From: Prorocentrum cordatum
Taxonomy: Eukaryota; Sar; Dinophyceae; Prorocentrales; Prorocentraceae
NCBI GenBank assembly: GCA_963575745.1
Contig: CAUYUJ010022063.1
Location: 62,001-126,000, forward strand
DNA: 64,000 bases
Direction of reading: 5' to 3'
Shown here: positions 31,051-41,335 of the stretch, piece after piece
Layout of the letters: every line of letters starts with the position of its first letter
Numbering within the stretch: position 1 is the first letter of the stretch
The notes under the pieces: model-generated
The model's input: the letters and a program-made list of their open reading frames with translations, nothing else
Told to the model about the DNA's origin: nothing
Databases searched by the model: none
Program-made: the position numbers and the translations under genes

Positions 31051-33600
31051 GTGGGCTGGGCGCTGGCCGCGCCCCTCGACGGCGATGGCCTTCCTCGAGC
31101 GGATCACGGACATCATTGCGAGCTTCGGCGATCCAGACAGTCACCCCTGCTCTTCGATATCTCTTCGTGCCTGGGCCTGGACAAGAGGAACGGCAAGTCG
31201 GGGGCAGCTGGTCAGAGGTGGATTCACTTATTCTGCCCAATGGGCAAGGCCTGGCATTCTCACCTCTGGCGTCGTGGCCGATCGGTTCGCAGCAGTTTAC
31301 CATGGCACTGCCGCGGCTTCGCCCTCCGAAGGAGGCGCGAGGACGCTATCGCAGTGCAGGCTTGTGCTTCGTGAAGGCTTGAACAGGAGGGCCTCTCGCA
31401 TGCCATCGCGAACGAGGATGCGACGAACGCTTTCGCGAGCACGGACAGAAACACCATCCTCGAGGCCCTCCCCTCCCTTTACCCCCGGGAGGGCATCGTC
31501 TTCCAACTTCGTCGCGCTGTCCAGGGGGCTCTTCAGATCGAACCTCCATCGGGACCAATAGCACTTAGACCGTCGATGGGGGAGATGATGGGCCACCCGG
31601 ACCCAGCCAGAGCTTTCCCGTACTTTTACGAGGTGGGCCTCGCTCGGTTTCACGATCGCCGTTCGAGGACGTCTTCGAGACAATACGCTGAGGCGATCGA
31701 GATCGACGGTTCTGCGAGCGATGTGGGCTTGACGATTTTCGCCGACGACATCGCGAAGATAGTAGTTCCTGGATGGGGATCTGAGCCGCGCGCCAGCGGG
31801 AACGAGGCGGCGCCCCTTGCGGCGCTGGCGGGGTCGAGCAGTTTCCACCTCCGAGAGGCCCTCTTGGAGATCGGCATCTCTTTGAACCCCGAGAAGAGGG
31901 CCACGCTTGCTAGGATCTTTGGTCGAGGCTGTGCAGGTCAACGCCGCCTGCGGCACAGCGGAGCTCTAAAAGCGTCAGGCATTCGGGGCCGTCACATCAG
32001 AGTTCTGGAAGGCTGGTTCACTTTTGACGGGGCCCCTGGCCGTGGAAAAGACGAAGCGCGTCCAAGCTGGGAAAAAAACGGTCTGGGGCTCATCTCTTGC
32101 TTATTGGTCAAGCCCGCCGCTAGTGCCATCAAGAGGGCGGCGATCATCTCGTTCGTTCAGGCGGCACTCCTCTCGGGCATGGAGGCGCGCGTCCCTGGCG
32201 CCTCCTATTGCGAGCAGGCGGACAGGGTGCTGCTTCTAGCCATGCGTCGGGGTCTAGGCCCCCAGGGGACTGCCAAGGGCGACGACGGGGAGATCCGCAG
32301 ATGGCCATCAACAAATGTCTGGGAGTATTGGAAGATATTGCCGGCTTCGGAGGAGCTACGGGCGCGTCGTCTTGGTTGGCTCCAGAGTTGGGCTCGCTGT
32401 CCAGAGGCACACCGTCAGGTCAGAGCGTGCATCCTGGGGCCCATGGGGAGTTTCGACACGATCAATCCCGACTGGACCCTTCACCCGAAGGCCAACCCTT
32501 GGGCACGGCAGATCCTGGAGGACCTTAGGTACGCCCACGAACATTGTGAGGACTTCTTCATGCTAGTCCCCTCGGGTTACCCCTTGCTGAAGTTGCTTTA
32601 CATTGACGAGTTTAGGGGCTGGGCCTTCGTGGACTTCACGGTCCTGCGTGCGGCGGCCTACTCTAAGACCTTCGCCCCTCCAGAACGCCCTCCTGAGGCT
32701 CCCGAGGTTCCTGAGACCGAGGAGGAGATGGCCCCTGAGGGCCAGTTCGTCTGCAACATGGCGCTCACCACGGGCGCCAAGTGCAACGAGAAGTTCAGCG
32801 CCATGAAGGCACTCCTCCTTCATGCTGGTCGGGCCCACCGCGTTCGAAATGAAGCTGCACCTTTGACAGCGGCCAACCAATGTTTTAGATGCCTACAAGT
32901 CCTGAGCACAAAAGAGAACGCGGAGAGGCACGTCATGATGTCGTTCAAACGAAATGTATGCAGTCGTGGGAGGAGCTCTTTCTTGGCGCAAGATGTCCAG
33001 ATCCCCAGCGAACTTCGCTGTCCTGTGCGTAGTCATGGGGCTCAAAGTCTTTATGAGCTTCAAGTACATATTCGCTCCCATTGTTCCGCACCTCAGCCTG
33101 AAGTCAGACACAGTCGGCAGCATGTCGCAGGCGGCGGGATCGGTGCAGGACGTCGACATGATGGACCTCAACGCGCTGATCGAGCTCGGCAAACGCAAAG
33201 AGGCCCCTGGTGGCGAAGACGGAGCACGCGGACCCAAGGGGCGCAAGGTGGCAGAGGCAGCGGACGAAGCCGAGGACACACTGAACCAAGTGGAGAACGC
33301 GCTCCGCGGAAAAGACGTTGCAGCGGCGCTGTCCCTCCTCCTAAATGGCTTCTGCATGCACTCGCAGCTCCTTCGCGACCTGGCGGCGGTGGTCTGGGTC
33401 AGCGTGATTATTCCGGCACTCTCGCCGATTATCGAGGCTTCCAGGGCCGCTGGAAAGCTTTACGCAGAGGCAGCTGGGTTCCCCAACGTGAAGGACAAGC
33501 TGGGGCCGCTGCATTTACACATAGCGCGCGCAGGGTTCAAATGTTTGGTGGAAGCAGAATCGAGTCTCAATCAAGATTGGTGGCGAGGCGCTGGACGTGA
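31051..33600 (+). pseudogene. Reverse transcriptase of retroelement 2 with C-terminal Cys/His fingers
   Basis: Frame 1 is open from 31051 to 33600 apart from a TGA at 31372-31374. Motif A is EDATNAFASTDRNTIL (about 31417), with Asp before NAF. A motif B-like stretch lies at RPSMGEMMGHPDPARAF (about 31568). Motif C is LTIFADDIAKIV (FADD at 31738-31749). The C-terminal part carries Cys/His fingers: C-x9-C-x12-H-x4-H (Cys 32752 and 32782, His 32821 and 32836), then C-x2-C-x12-H-x9-C (from 32881), then CPVRSHGAQSLYELQVHIRS (about 33020-33080). After about 33115 this frame becomes Arg/Gly-rich, while frame 2 looks more coding-like, so the true C-terminus is uncertain. Confidence 0.75.
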
Positions 33601-33850
33601 CACGCCTGTTCTACGCCAAGTTCATACAGAGCGGACGGACGCAGGAGCTCGGATTATCGATCCGACACTTCCGCTGCAAGAAATGCTACAACGAGGACAA
33701 GACACGACTTCAATTCGCCATAGTGGACGGGGTCCAGCTCCAGAGCGATTGCAGCGACCCCGTGACCGACTTCAAGTTGATGATCGAAAATGCGACGGTG
33801 GTGCTGCCCAGGGGCACGGGGGGAACTCTCAAGCAGGGCACGGCGCCGCA
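33122..33850 (+). pseudogene. Unidentified ORF downstream of the RT, cut by the assembly gap
   Basis: Frame 2 from ATG 33122 reads MSQAAGSVQDVDMMDLNALI, then a helical region with a hydrophobic stretch (AAVVWVSVIIPALSPII, about 33380-33430). At about 33568 the sense moves to frame 3 (IKIGGEALDVTRLFYAKFIQ, then a CKKC motif at about 33676) and continues to the N gap. I do not recognise a family. It could be a C-terminal extension of the RT polyprotein joined by a frameshift near 33115, or a separate second ORF. The 3' end is missing. Confidence 0.4.
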
Positions 33851-33851
33851 G

Positions 33852-33951
33852 NNNNNNNNNNNNNNNNNNNNNNNNNNNNNNNNNNNNNNNNNNNNNNNNN
33901 NNNNNNNNNNNNNNNNNNNNNNNNNNNNNNNNNNNNNNNNNNNNNNNNNNN
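33852..33951. other. Assembly gap (100 N)
   Basis: Exactly 100 N, the usual convention for a gap of unknown size, so adjacency of the two sides is not established. Confidence 0.99.
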
Positions 33952-34095
33952 CCTTCCCCCCCCCCCCCTCGCTCCTCCCCCCCCCCGCCCCCCCTCCTCC
34001 TCCTCCTCCTCCTCCTCATTCTCCTTCTCCTCTTCCTCCTGCTCCTCCTCCTCCTCCTCCTCCTCCTCCTCCTCCTCCTCCTCCTCCTCCTCCTC
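33952..34095. repeat. C-rich and (TCC)n tract next to the gap
   Basis: C-runs, then TCC triplets. It is probably the cause of the assembly break. Confidence 0.9.
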
Positions 34096-34099
34096 TCGT

Positions 34100-34836
34100 G
34101 GACGGGTGATCTGCCTGAGAATGTGCGGTTGGCTGAGTCGTGTTTTGCTGTCCCCAAGGTGCAGATCACCCGTCACTGTTTCTGGAGGTCCGAGGTTAGA
34201 GGTGAGTGGAGGTGCAAGCACTGTGGCCGTTTTGCTCGCACCCCCGCCTCCCTCAAAGCCCTCCTTATTAACAGACACACTCGTGATTGTAACCCCACTG
34301 CTCTCCAGAGGACGGCCACCACGGAGTGGTTCCTTGCGCATGGGGCCTCTTTTGTCGTGGTTCGGAGCGAAGTTGTGAGCGTGGCGTGTGAGGCCGCAGC
34401 GAAGCTCGCTCCCGACCCCGAGGTCCTAGAATCTCTTGAGGCTGGCCTCCCAGCCTGCTGGAGACCTTCTGGAGCCCATGAGGGACCTCGGCCATGACCC
34501 TTTTCAGGTTGGGCCCCTGTTCTGATGTAGGCGGTGCTCGGCCCATGGGGCCCCAGCTCATGTCAGGAATGTGTTACGGCCCTGCCAGGGGCCACGCCCC
34601 GTGTCCTCCACCCGCGCGAACCAGCGCATGGGCATCAGGAGGGCGGAGCGAGGGCTCTATCCAACCACGGGCGCGTCTCTCCTCGGCTCTGGGGGCGCGT
34701 CCGATGACCGTGCTTCTGTGGCGGCCGACGTGGCCGACCTTGGTGCGGGGCGTGGAGGTAACAGTGCTTCCTCTCCCGCCCCTGCGTGTCCCCCTCGTGT
34801 GATCCCCTCACGCGGGGATGAGGGCAGCTCTGATTA
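34100..34836 (+). pseudogene. Retroelement C-terminal fragment with two Cys-knuckle motifs
   Basis: Frame 1 from about 34100 to TGA 34495-34497 contains a C-x2-C motif (GEWRCKHCGRFARTP, Cys 34213 and 34222) and a later RHTRDC, a zinc-binding pattern. About 30 bp past the stop, frame 2 reads CRRCSAHGAPAHVRNVLRPC (Cys 34526, 34535, 34583), then RRAERGLYPTTG. The C-x2-C ... Leu-Arg-x-Cys layout followed by a basic, Pro-ended segment resembles C-terminal tails I associate with dinoflagellate LINE polyproteins. Which element it belongs to is unknown, because the N gap lies upstream. Confidence 0.4.
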
Positions 34837-35069
34837 GTTTTGTTTGCCCCCCCCCCTCGTGAGTCGCTGTCGCCCGCGCCCGCCCGCATACGCCCACTTC
34901 TACGACGGCGTGTGGGCCATGGACGATAAGGCGCCTGCGACCCGCGGGAGGAGGCGGGGCCTCTCTTCCCTGTGTCTCCCCCTGGCGCACTCGCACCAGG
35001 AGGGGCCCACTCGAACTGGACCCACCACTCGGGGTCTCCCCTTGTGGTGGGCGTGACGGTTGCCCCCTT

Positions 35070-35290
35070 TTTCTCCTCCTCCCCCTCCTCCTCCTCCTCC
35101 TCCTCCTCCTCCTCCTCCTCCTCCTCCTCCTCCTCCTCCTCCCCCCCTCCTCCTCCCCCTCCTCCTTCTCCTCCTCCTCCTCCTCCTCCTCCTCCTCCTC
35201 CTCCTCCTCCTCCTCCTCCTCCTCCCCCTCCTTCCCCTCCCCCTCTCCCTCCTCCTCCTTCCCCTCCTCTTCCTCCTCCTCCTCTTCCGT
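35070..35290. repeat. (TCC)n polypyrimidine tract
   Basis: TCC triplets with CCCCCTCC and TTCCCCTCC interruptions. Confidence 0.95.
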
Positions 35291-35859
35291 TTCTTGCACG
35301 GCGTTTCCGTGGCAGCACATGGCCATAGCTCCCGGTAGCGAGCGCAACCAGCAAGAAGGCAGAGCCCAGGCGCAATGCCACAGAGCAGCGCTGTGCGGGC
35401 ATGGGCAGTACGGTGAGCATTTGCGGTGCTGCGGCCGAGCAGACGGGGGGGGCGGCGAGCCGAAGCTCAGCAGAGGTCCTGGGCCGCACCACCGCCGTGG
35501 CCAGCCAAAGAGTACCAGCTCATGCTGCTGCTGATCGGTCGATGGGTCGATTATAGCCCGATCCTGGTTTTAGTGATCGATGGATCGATCCTCCATCGAC
35601 CCTCGACTGATCGATCCTCCTCCTCCTCCTGCTGCCTCTCCACCTTAGCCTGCACGATGTGTGTGCGCGTGTGTGTGTGTGGCACGGTCGGCGCTCGCCG
35701 TTGGCAGTTTCTCCCGGGCCACTGCGGCCACAACAGGAGACGACGGGGCGATGTGGGGTGGGGCACGGGGCCAGTGCGTTGGCCCTTCTCTGCCTCAGTG
35801 TTCCCTTCCTTCGGAGAGCGTGAGACGACCCCCACAAGAATCGTCTCTCCTCCCTCCCT
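35291..35859. other. No gene recognised; cluster of ATCGAT words
   Basis: Positions 35527-35620 carry a dense cluster of GATCGAT and ATCGAT words with partial dyad symmetry, recalling the GAGATCGAT arrays at 22230-22570 and 38195-38440. The rest shows no recognisable feature. Confidence 0.4.
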
Positions 35860-36170
35860 ACTCCTCATCCCGTTCCTCCTCCTCGTATTGCTCCAACTCC
35901 TGCTCCTCCTCCTCCTCCTCCTCCTCCTGCTCCTCCTCCTCCTCTTCCTCCTCCTCCTCCTCCTCCGCCTAAAACGCTCAAGCGCTCGACAAGTCCAGGT
36001 CGACCAACGGCCCTACTTGGGCGAAAAACCCACACCGCGGCCGTGCCTCAGAAGGACGTCCTCCTTGCGTCCTCCAGGGTAGGATCTAATTTAGAAGGTC
36101 CTCCTCCTCTTCCTACTCGTCCCTCCATCCCTCCCTCCCTCCTCCCTCCGTCCCTCCCTCCCCCCCAACC
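35860..36170. repeat. TCC tracts
   Basis: TCC and TCCTGC triplets at 35860-35968 and CCCTCC units at 36110-36170, with about 140 bp of non-repetitive sequence between. Confidence 0.85.
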
Positions 36171-36414
36171 CTGGCCCAGAGGAGCTGCCCACGGCAATCC
36201 TGCTGGCCTACTTCCTGGTCGCGTGGATGGAGACTGGGCCCTGGGGAGGGGGCCGCTCCTTCCTCGAGGCTCGAGCCTCCAGCCTGGAAAGATCCAATCA
36301 TGTGTCCGTTTTTTAGTGGGGGGCCCGTTGCACTCACCAGAGGCCCCAGGGCCCGCACGAGGCGACTCGGGATGAGATCGGCCACGCGACTGCAGGGGGG
36401 TACAGTCGGACCGA

Positions 36415-36594
36415 GGTCGGAGGTGAGGGGGTGAGATCGAAGTGGTGAGATCGAAGTGGAAATCGGTTTCGGTTTCGTGTTCGTGCGTGCCGTGCGTGCG
36501 GGCGAGGCGAAGCTGCGGGGGCGAGCGAGAAATGTCCCGCCTCTGGCTGAGGCGCGGCCAGACCAAAAGTCTCCCTTCCGGCAACCGGTGCCGC
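36415..36594. repeat. Dispersed repeat family E, copy 2
   Basis: GGTGAGATCGAAGTGG, TCGGTTTCGGTTTCG and GTGCGGGCGAGGCGAAGCTG align with copy 1 at 21886-22074. Confidence 0.75.
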
Positions 36595-36664
36595 GCGGTG
36601 TCCCGCCGGTGTCCCGCTGGTGTCCCGTCGGTGCTCCGATGATGATGACGATGATGATGATGAT

Positions 36665-36755
<91 letters not shown>

Positions 36756-36792
36756 GCCATGGTGGTGATGATGCTGGTGTCCCGATGATGAC

Positions 36793-36826
<34 letters not shown>

Positions 36827-37274
36827 TCTACGATGCTGATGTTGCTGATGATGATGGTGCCCCGATGATGATCCTGGTGATGATGATTATGAGATGATGA
36901 GATGATGACGATGATGAAGATGATGACGATGGTGTCCCGATGATGATGATGATGCTGATGAGGTTGATGATGATGCTGTTGATGATGACGGTGTCCCGAT
37001 GATGATGTTGATGATGATGATGACGATGATGGTGTCCCGATGATGATGATGTTGATGATGAGGATGATGATGTGGTGATGATGATGATTTTGTTGGTGGC
37101 GGCCCGATGATGATGATGCTGGTGTTGATGATGATGATGGTGTCCCGATGATAATGATGGTTATGATGATGATGGTGACGATGATGATGGTGTCCAGATG
37201 ATGATGCTGATGATGATGTTGTTGTTGATGATGATGACGGTGTCTCGAAGATGATGATGTTGATGATGTTGTTC

Positions 37275-37310
<36 letters not shown>

Positions 37311-38190
37311 GTGTTGTTCCGGGGATGATGATGATGATGGTGTCCCGATGATGATGATGATAATGATGATGGTGACGGCCCTGGTGTTCCGATGATGGTG
37401 ATGATGGTGATGATGATGATGGCCATGGTGGTGATGATGATGGTGTCCCGATGATGGTGATTATGTTGATGATGTGAATGTTGCTGATGATGGTAATGGT
37501 GTCGCGATGACGATGATGATGATGATGTTGCTGATCCTGATGATGTTGATGATGATGGCATGATGAGATGATGATGATGAAGAAGATGATGATGATGATG
37601 ATGATGATGGTGTCCCGATGATGGTGATGATGACGTTGATGATGATGCTGTGGCTGATGATGATGGTGGTGATGATGATTGTGTCCCAATGGTGATCATG
37701 TTGATGATGCTGATGAAGACGATGCTGATGATGATGGTGTTAGATGATGATGATGTTGACGATGAGGATGATGATGATGATGAGGTGATGATGATGATTT
37801 TGATGGTGGTGGCCCGATGGTAATGCTGAGGTTGATGATGTTGGTGCCCCGATGATGATGATGGTGATGTTCATGGTAACGATGCTGATGGTGTCCCGAT
37901 GATGATGTTGATGATGCTGGTGCTGATGATGATGATGGTGGCCCGATGATGATGACGTTGACGATGTTGTTCATGATGATGGTTATGATGATGTCGATGG
38001 TGTTCTGATGATGATGATGATGGTGTCCCGATGATGAGGAGTTTGATGATGATGGTGTTGATGATGTTGTCCCGATGATGATGATGGTGATGATGATGTT
38101 GATGATGATGGTGAGGAGGTGACGATGATGATGGTGTGCCGATGATGATGTTGATGACGTTGGTGACGATGATGTCGATGATGATGATGA
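36595..38190. repeat. 1.6-kb (GAT)n array punctuated by GGTGTCCCG
   Basis: GAT, GAC and GTT triplets are broken every 40-100 bp by GGTGTCCCGATG or close variants (for example 36777, 36931, 36990, 37030, 37140, 37340, 37442, 37611). This is a higher-order structure built from the components of the locus at 21.6-23.2 kb. Confidence 0.95.
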
Positions 38191-38194
38191 CGTT

Positions 38195-38440
38195 GATTGT
38201 GAGATCGATAGTGATATCGATAGTGAGACCGAATGTGAGATAGATTGTGAGATCGATAGTGAGAGCGACAGTAACATCGATTGTGATATCGATAGTCATA
38301 TCGATTGAGAGATCGATCGGATGAAATAGATCGAGTGATATCGATTGTGAGGTCGATCGGGTGAGATCGATCGAGCGAGACCGATCGTGAGATCGATCGT
38401 TAGATCGATAGTGAGACCGATCGAGTGAGACGTTGTCCTC
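38195..38440. repeat. 12-bp GAGATCGATAGT tandem array
   Basis: About 20 degenerate copies of GAGATCGATAGT or GATCGATCGTGA. The same unit alternates with GGTGTCCCGT at 22240-22570. Confidence 0.9.
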
Positions 38441-38444
38441 ATGA

Positions 38445-38974
38445 TTCCTGGTTGGCTGCCGGTCACCTGGGGGAGGGGGTGTATATTAATAGGGAACACC
38501 CCTCCACACGGGAAGAAGGGGGGTTTGGGAGAGGAAAAGCCCTAAACCACACGTCCTAAAGGGCTGGTGGGATTGGAGAACGCAGGACCCATCTGAGGAT
38601 GTCGCAAGCCATCGCGTAGATCACCCTCTGAGGCGTGTAGGAGCCCTCCTGGAACCATCTTGGAGCCCACTAATCATTATATCTGGATCCTCTTGGATAC
38701 CTTGGGCGCAAGAGGATAGGAAACAGGAAGAGGATCAGGAGGAACAGGACGAGGAGGAGGAACAGGATGAGCAGGAGGAAGAGGAGGACAGCAGGAGGAA
38801 GAGGAGGACAGAACAAGGAAGGGGAGGAAGAGTAGGAGGATGCAGTGCATGATGAAAAGGAGGAGGGAGGAAAAGGACAAATATGAGGGAATTCCGTGCC
38901 TCGTACAGGTGTCTAGGACACCATGTGGAACCAACTCGTGATGCATGCCATCTTTGAGACCATCTCTGAGGTCA
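38445..38974. other. Relic of the 869-bp repeat end, then purine-rich sequence
   Basis: Positions 38445-38520 carry CCTGGTTGGCTGCCGGTC and GGGGGTGTATATTAATAGGG, also found at the unit ends near 40428 and 41303. Positions 38560-38574 (GGGCTGGTGGGATT) recur at 41403. Positions 38710-38840 are GAGGAACAGGA-type purine repeats. No gene recognised. Confidence 0.55.
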
Positions 38975-39500
38975 CCTGGGCCGCTCTGAATAGCTTCTGG
39001 GGCTGCCTGGGAGCCATTTGGGGAGCCTTTGGAGCTCTCTCGGCCGTCTTGGGTCTCTCTTGGGAGCATCGGGGGTCCTCTTGGGGCCATCTTTGAGGGG
39101 TTCGATGAAACGAAGGGGGGTCTTCAATTCGCTTTGTCCTTCTGCAGCTCCTAAAATCGCGTCTTGGTGCTCGCTTGGAGCGCTCTTGGGGCGCTCCTGG
39201 GCGTTCTGGGGGCCGTCTTGGGGCCCTCGTGGGCTCCTCTTGGGGCTCTCTTGGGCCTTTTCGGGGCCATCTTGAGGCCTCGGAGGGCCCCCGGAAGCGA
39301 AGAGGCGAGAAGGCAAACACATTGATTTTCATCAGGTTGGTGAAGGATTTCGGCCTTCTGGTAGCTCTCTTGGAGGTACTCCGTGGCCACATGGTGCCGT
39401 CTTGGGGCGCTCCTAGGGGCCTCTAGGAGCACGTTGGCGGTCATCTTGAGCGATCTTGTGTTATCTTGAGCCACCTTGGAAGCCATCTTGCGCTCCCTGA
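38975..39500. repeat. Degenerate GGCCTCTTGG minisatellite, locus 3
   Basis: Same family as loci 1 and 2: CTTGGGGC, TCTTGGAGC and GGGGCCATCTTGAGG words at 15-18-bp spacing. Confidence 0.7.
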
Positions 39501-39613
39501 GGCCCCCTTGGAGGCATCCTGGGCCAGAAAAGACACGCTGACTCCTCGCAGCCCCTCGCCTCCAGTCCCAGGAGAGGGGGGAGGGGGAGGGGTCAAGCTA
39601 CCCACCCGCCCGT

Positions 39614-41335
39614 AAGCCGTCTAGCTCACTCTCACCCGCCCTCCCAACACACAAGTAACACCCGAGCCTCAGCATGTTCGGCGGTCGTCTTTGGATGGGC
39701 AGCTACTGGGAACCAAAGCCGACCCCAGGTGCGCGACGCTGGGGCGAGGTGCGCCACGCGTGCCAGGCGCGCCACGCGCGCCAGGCACCCCCGGGGCCCG
39801 AGCGTGCCGGACACGCCTGGTGCGTCAGATGCGCCACGTGCCTCTGTGTGCGCCAGGTGTGCCGCTTACTCCAGCTGCGCCAGGTGCGCCACATTCGGGG
39901 CACGTGCAGAGTGTGTCAGGTGCGCCTGCGCACGTGACAGCATGCATCGGGAAACATGTCGGCTCCCACCATCCTTGTCGAAAACCAATGCCCATCATTG
40001 TGTCTGGTGGGCCTGCGCACGGCAGGCCATACCCCATCATGCCCGCCGTCCCTGTCAAAAACCACTTGACAGTGATCGCGGGGTGACGGCGTATGATCCA
40101 GACTTAGCCGTGAGGTGCATGGTGTATCGTTTCTTGGACAGGGGTGGTAGCCCGGCGCGCAGCAGGCAATGTGTTGACACCCCCGCCGCCCTTGTCAAAA
40201 ACAACACGAAGTGCTCGCGGGCCTCACAAACATGACTCAAGATTTTGCCCCAGAGTGTGCTTTGTATGGTCTTTTGAGAGGGATGGTCGGGGTGGCCGCA
40301 TCGGGCGGGCCGCGCATGCTCCAAATGTGGAGGCAGAGTGCGTTTTGTATTGTTTTATTGTAAGGATGGTGGGGGTGCGTGGCCCGCATGGGGTCGGCAT
40401 GGTTCTGGATAGGCCACCGGCCGGGTGGGGGAGGGGGTGTACACTAATAGGGAACAGTGATCAAGACACCCTCCTAGATAGCAAGCCGTCTAGCTCACTC
40501 TCACCCGCCCTCCCAAGACATAAGTATTTAACACCCGAGCCTCAGCATGGTCAGCGGTCGTCTTTGGATGGACAGCTACTGGGAACCAAAGCCGACCCCA
40601 GGTGCGCGACGCTGGGGCGAGGTGCGCCACGCGTGCCAGGCGCGCCACGCGCGCCAGGCACCCCTGGGGCCCGAGCGTGCCGGACACGCCTGGTGCGCCA
40701 GATGCGCCACGTGCCTCCGTGTGCGCCAGGTGTGCCGCTTACTCCAGCTGCGCCAGGTGCGCCACATTCGGGGCACGTGCAGAGTGTGTCAGGTGCGCCT
40801 GCGCACGTGACAGCATGCATCGGGAAACATGTCGGCTCCCACCATCCTTGTCGAAAACCAATGCCCATCATTGTGTCTGGTGGGCCTGCGCACGGCAGGC
40901 CATACCCCATCATGCCCGCCGTCCCTGTCAAAAACCACTTGACAGTGATCGCGGGGTGACGGCGTATGATCCAGACTTAGCCGTGAGGTGCATGGTGTAT
41001 CGTTTCTTGGACAGGGGTGGTAGCCCGGCGCACAGCAGGCAATGTGCTGACACCCCCGCCGCCCTTGTCAAAAACAACACGGAGTGCTCGCGGGCCTCAC
41101 GAACATGGCTCCAGCCTTTGCCCCAGAGTGTGCTTTGTATGGTTTTTGATAAGGATGGTGGGGGGGGGGCGGGCCGCATCGGGTTGGTTGCGCATGCTCC
41201 GAATTTGGAGCCAGAGTGTGTGTTCGTATTGTTTTTGGCAAGGATGGTTGGGGGTGTGTGATCATGGGGTCATCATTGTTCCTGGTTGGCTGCCGGTCGC
41301 CTGGGGGAGGGGGTGTATCTTAATAGGGAACAATG
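39614..41335. repeat. Tandem duplication of an 869-873-bp unit, two copies
   Basis: Copy 1 runs from AAGCCGTCTAGCTCACTCTC at 39614 to about 40482; copy 2 starts with the same word at 40483. Identity is high for the first 600 bp and falls toward the end. Each unit contains a 9-bp GTGCGCCAG subrepeat block and, downstream, a CTTGTCAAAAAC motif in both orientations. Both copies open an 87-codon frame (39674-39937 and 40547-40810), but I count six differences between the two and all are nonsynonymous in that frame, which argues against a protein under constraint. Confidence 0.9.

Larger units (their letters stand above)
29210..33600 (+). mobile_element. Non-LTR retroelement 2 (EEP, RT, Cys/His fingers), partly decayed
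   Basis: The domain order on the + strand is EEP endonuclease, a Lys/Arg-rich linker, RT with a FADD active site, then three Cys/His motifs. The reading frame changes at about 30200, 30530, between 30840 and 31050, and possibly at 33115, and there is one in-frame TGA at 31372-31374. The C-terminal fingers and the sequence around the catalytic blocks differ from retroelements 1 and 3, so I treat it as a separate family. Neither boundary is certain, and no spliced leader was found upstream. Confidence 0.75.

Noticed and set aside
39674-39937. 87-codon Cys-rich frame repeated at 40547-40810
   Set aside because: All six differences I count between the two copies change the amino acid, and the Cys residues come from a 9-bp GTGCGCCAG subrepeat, so there is no sign of protein-level constraint.
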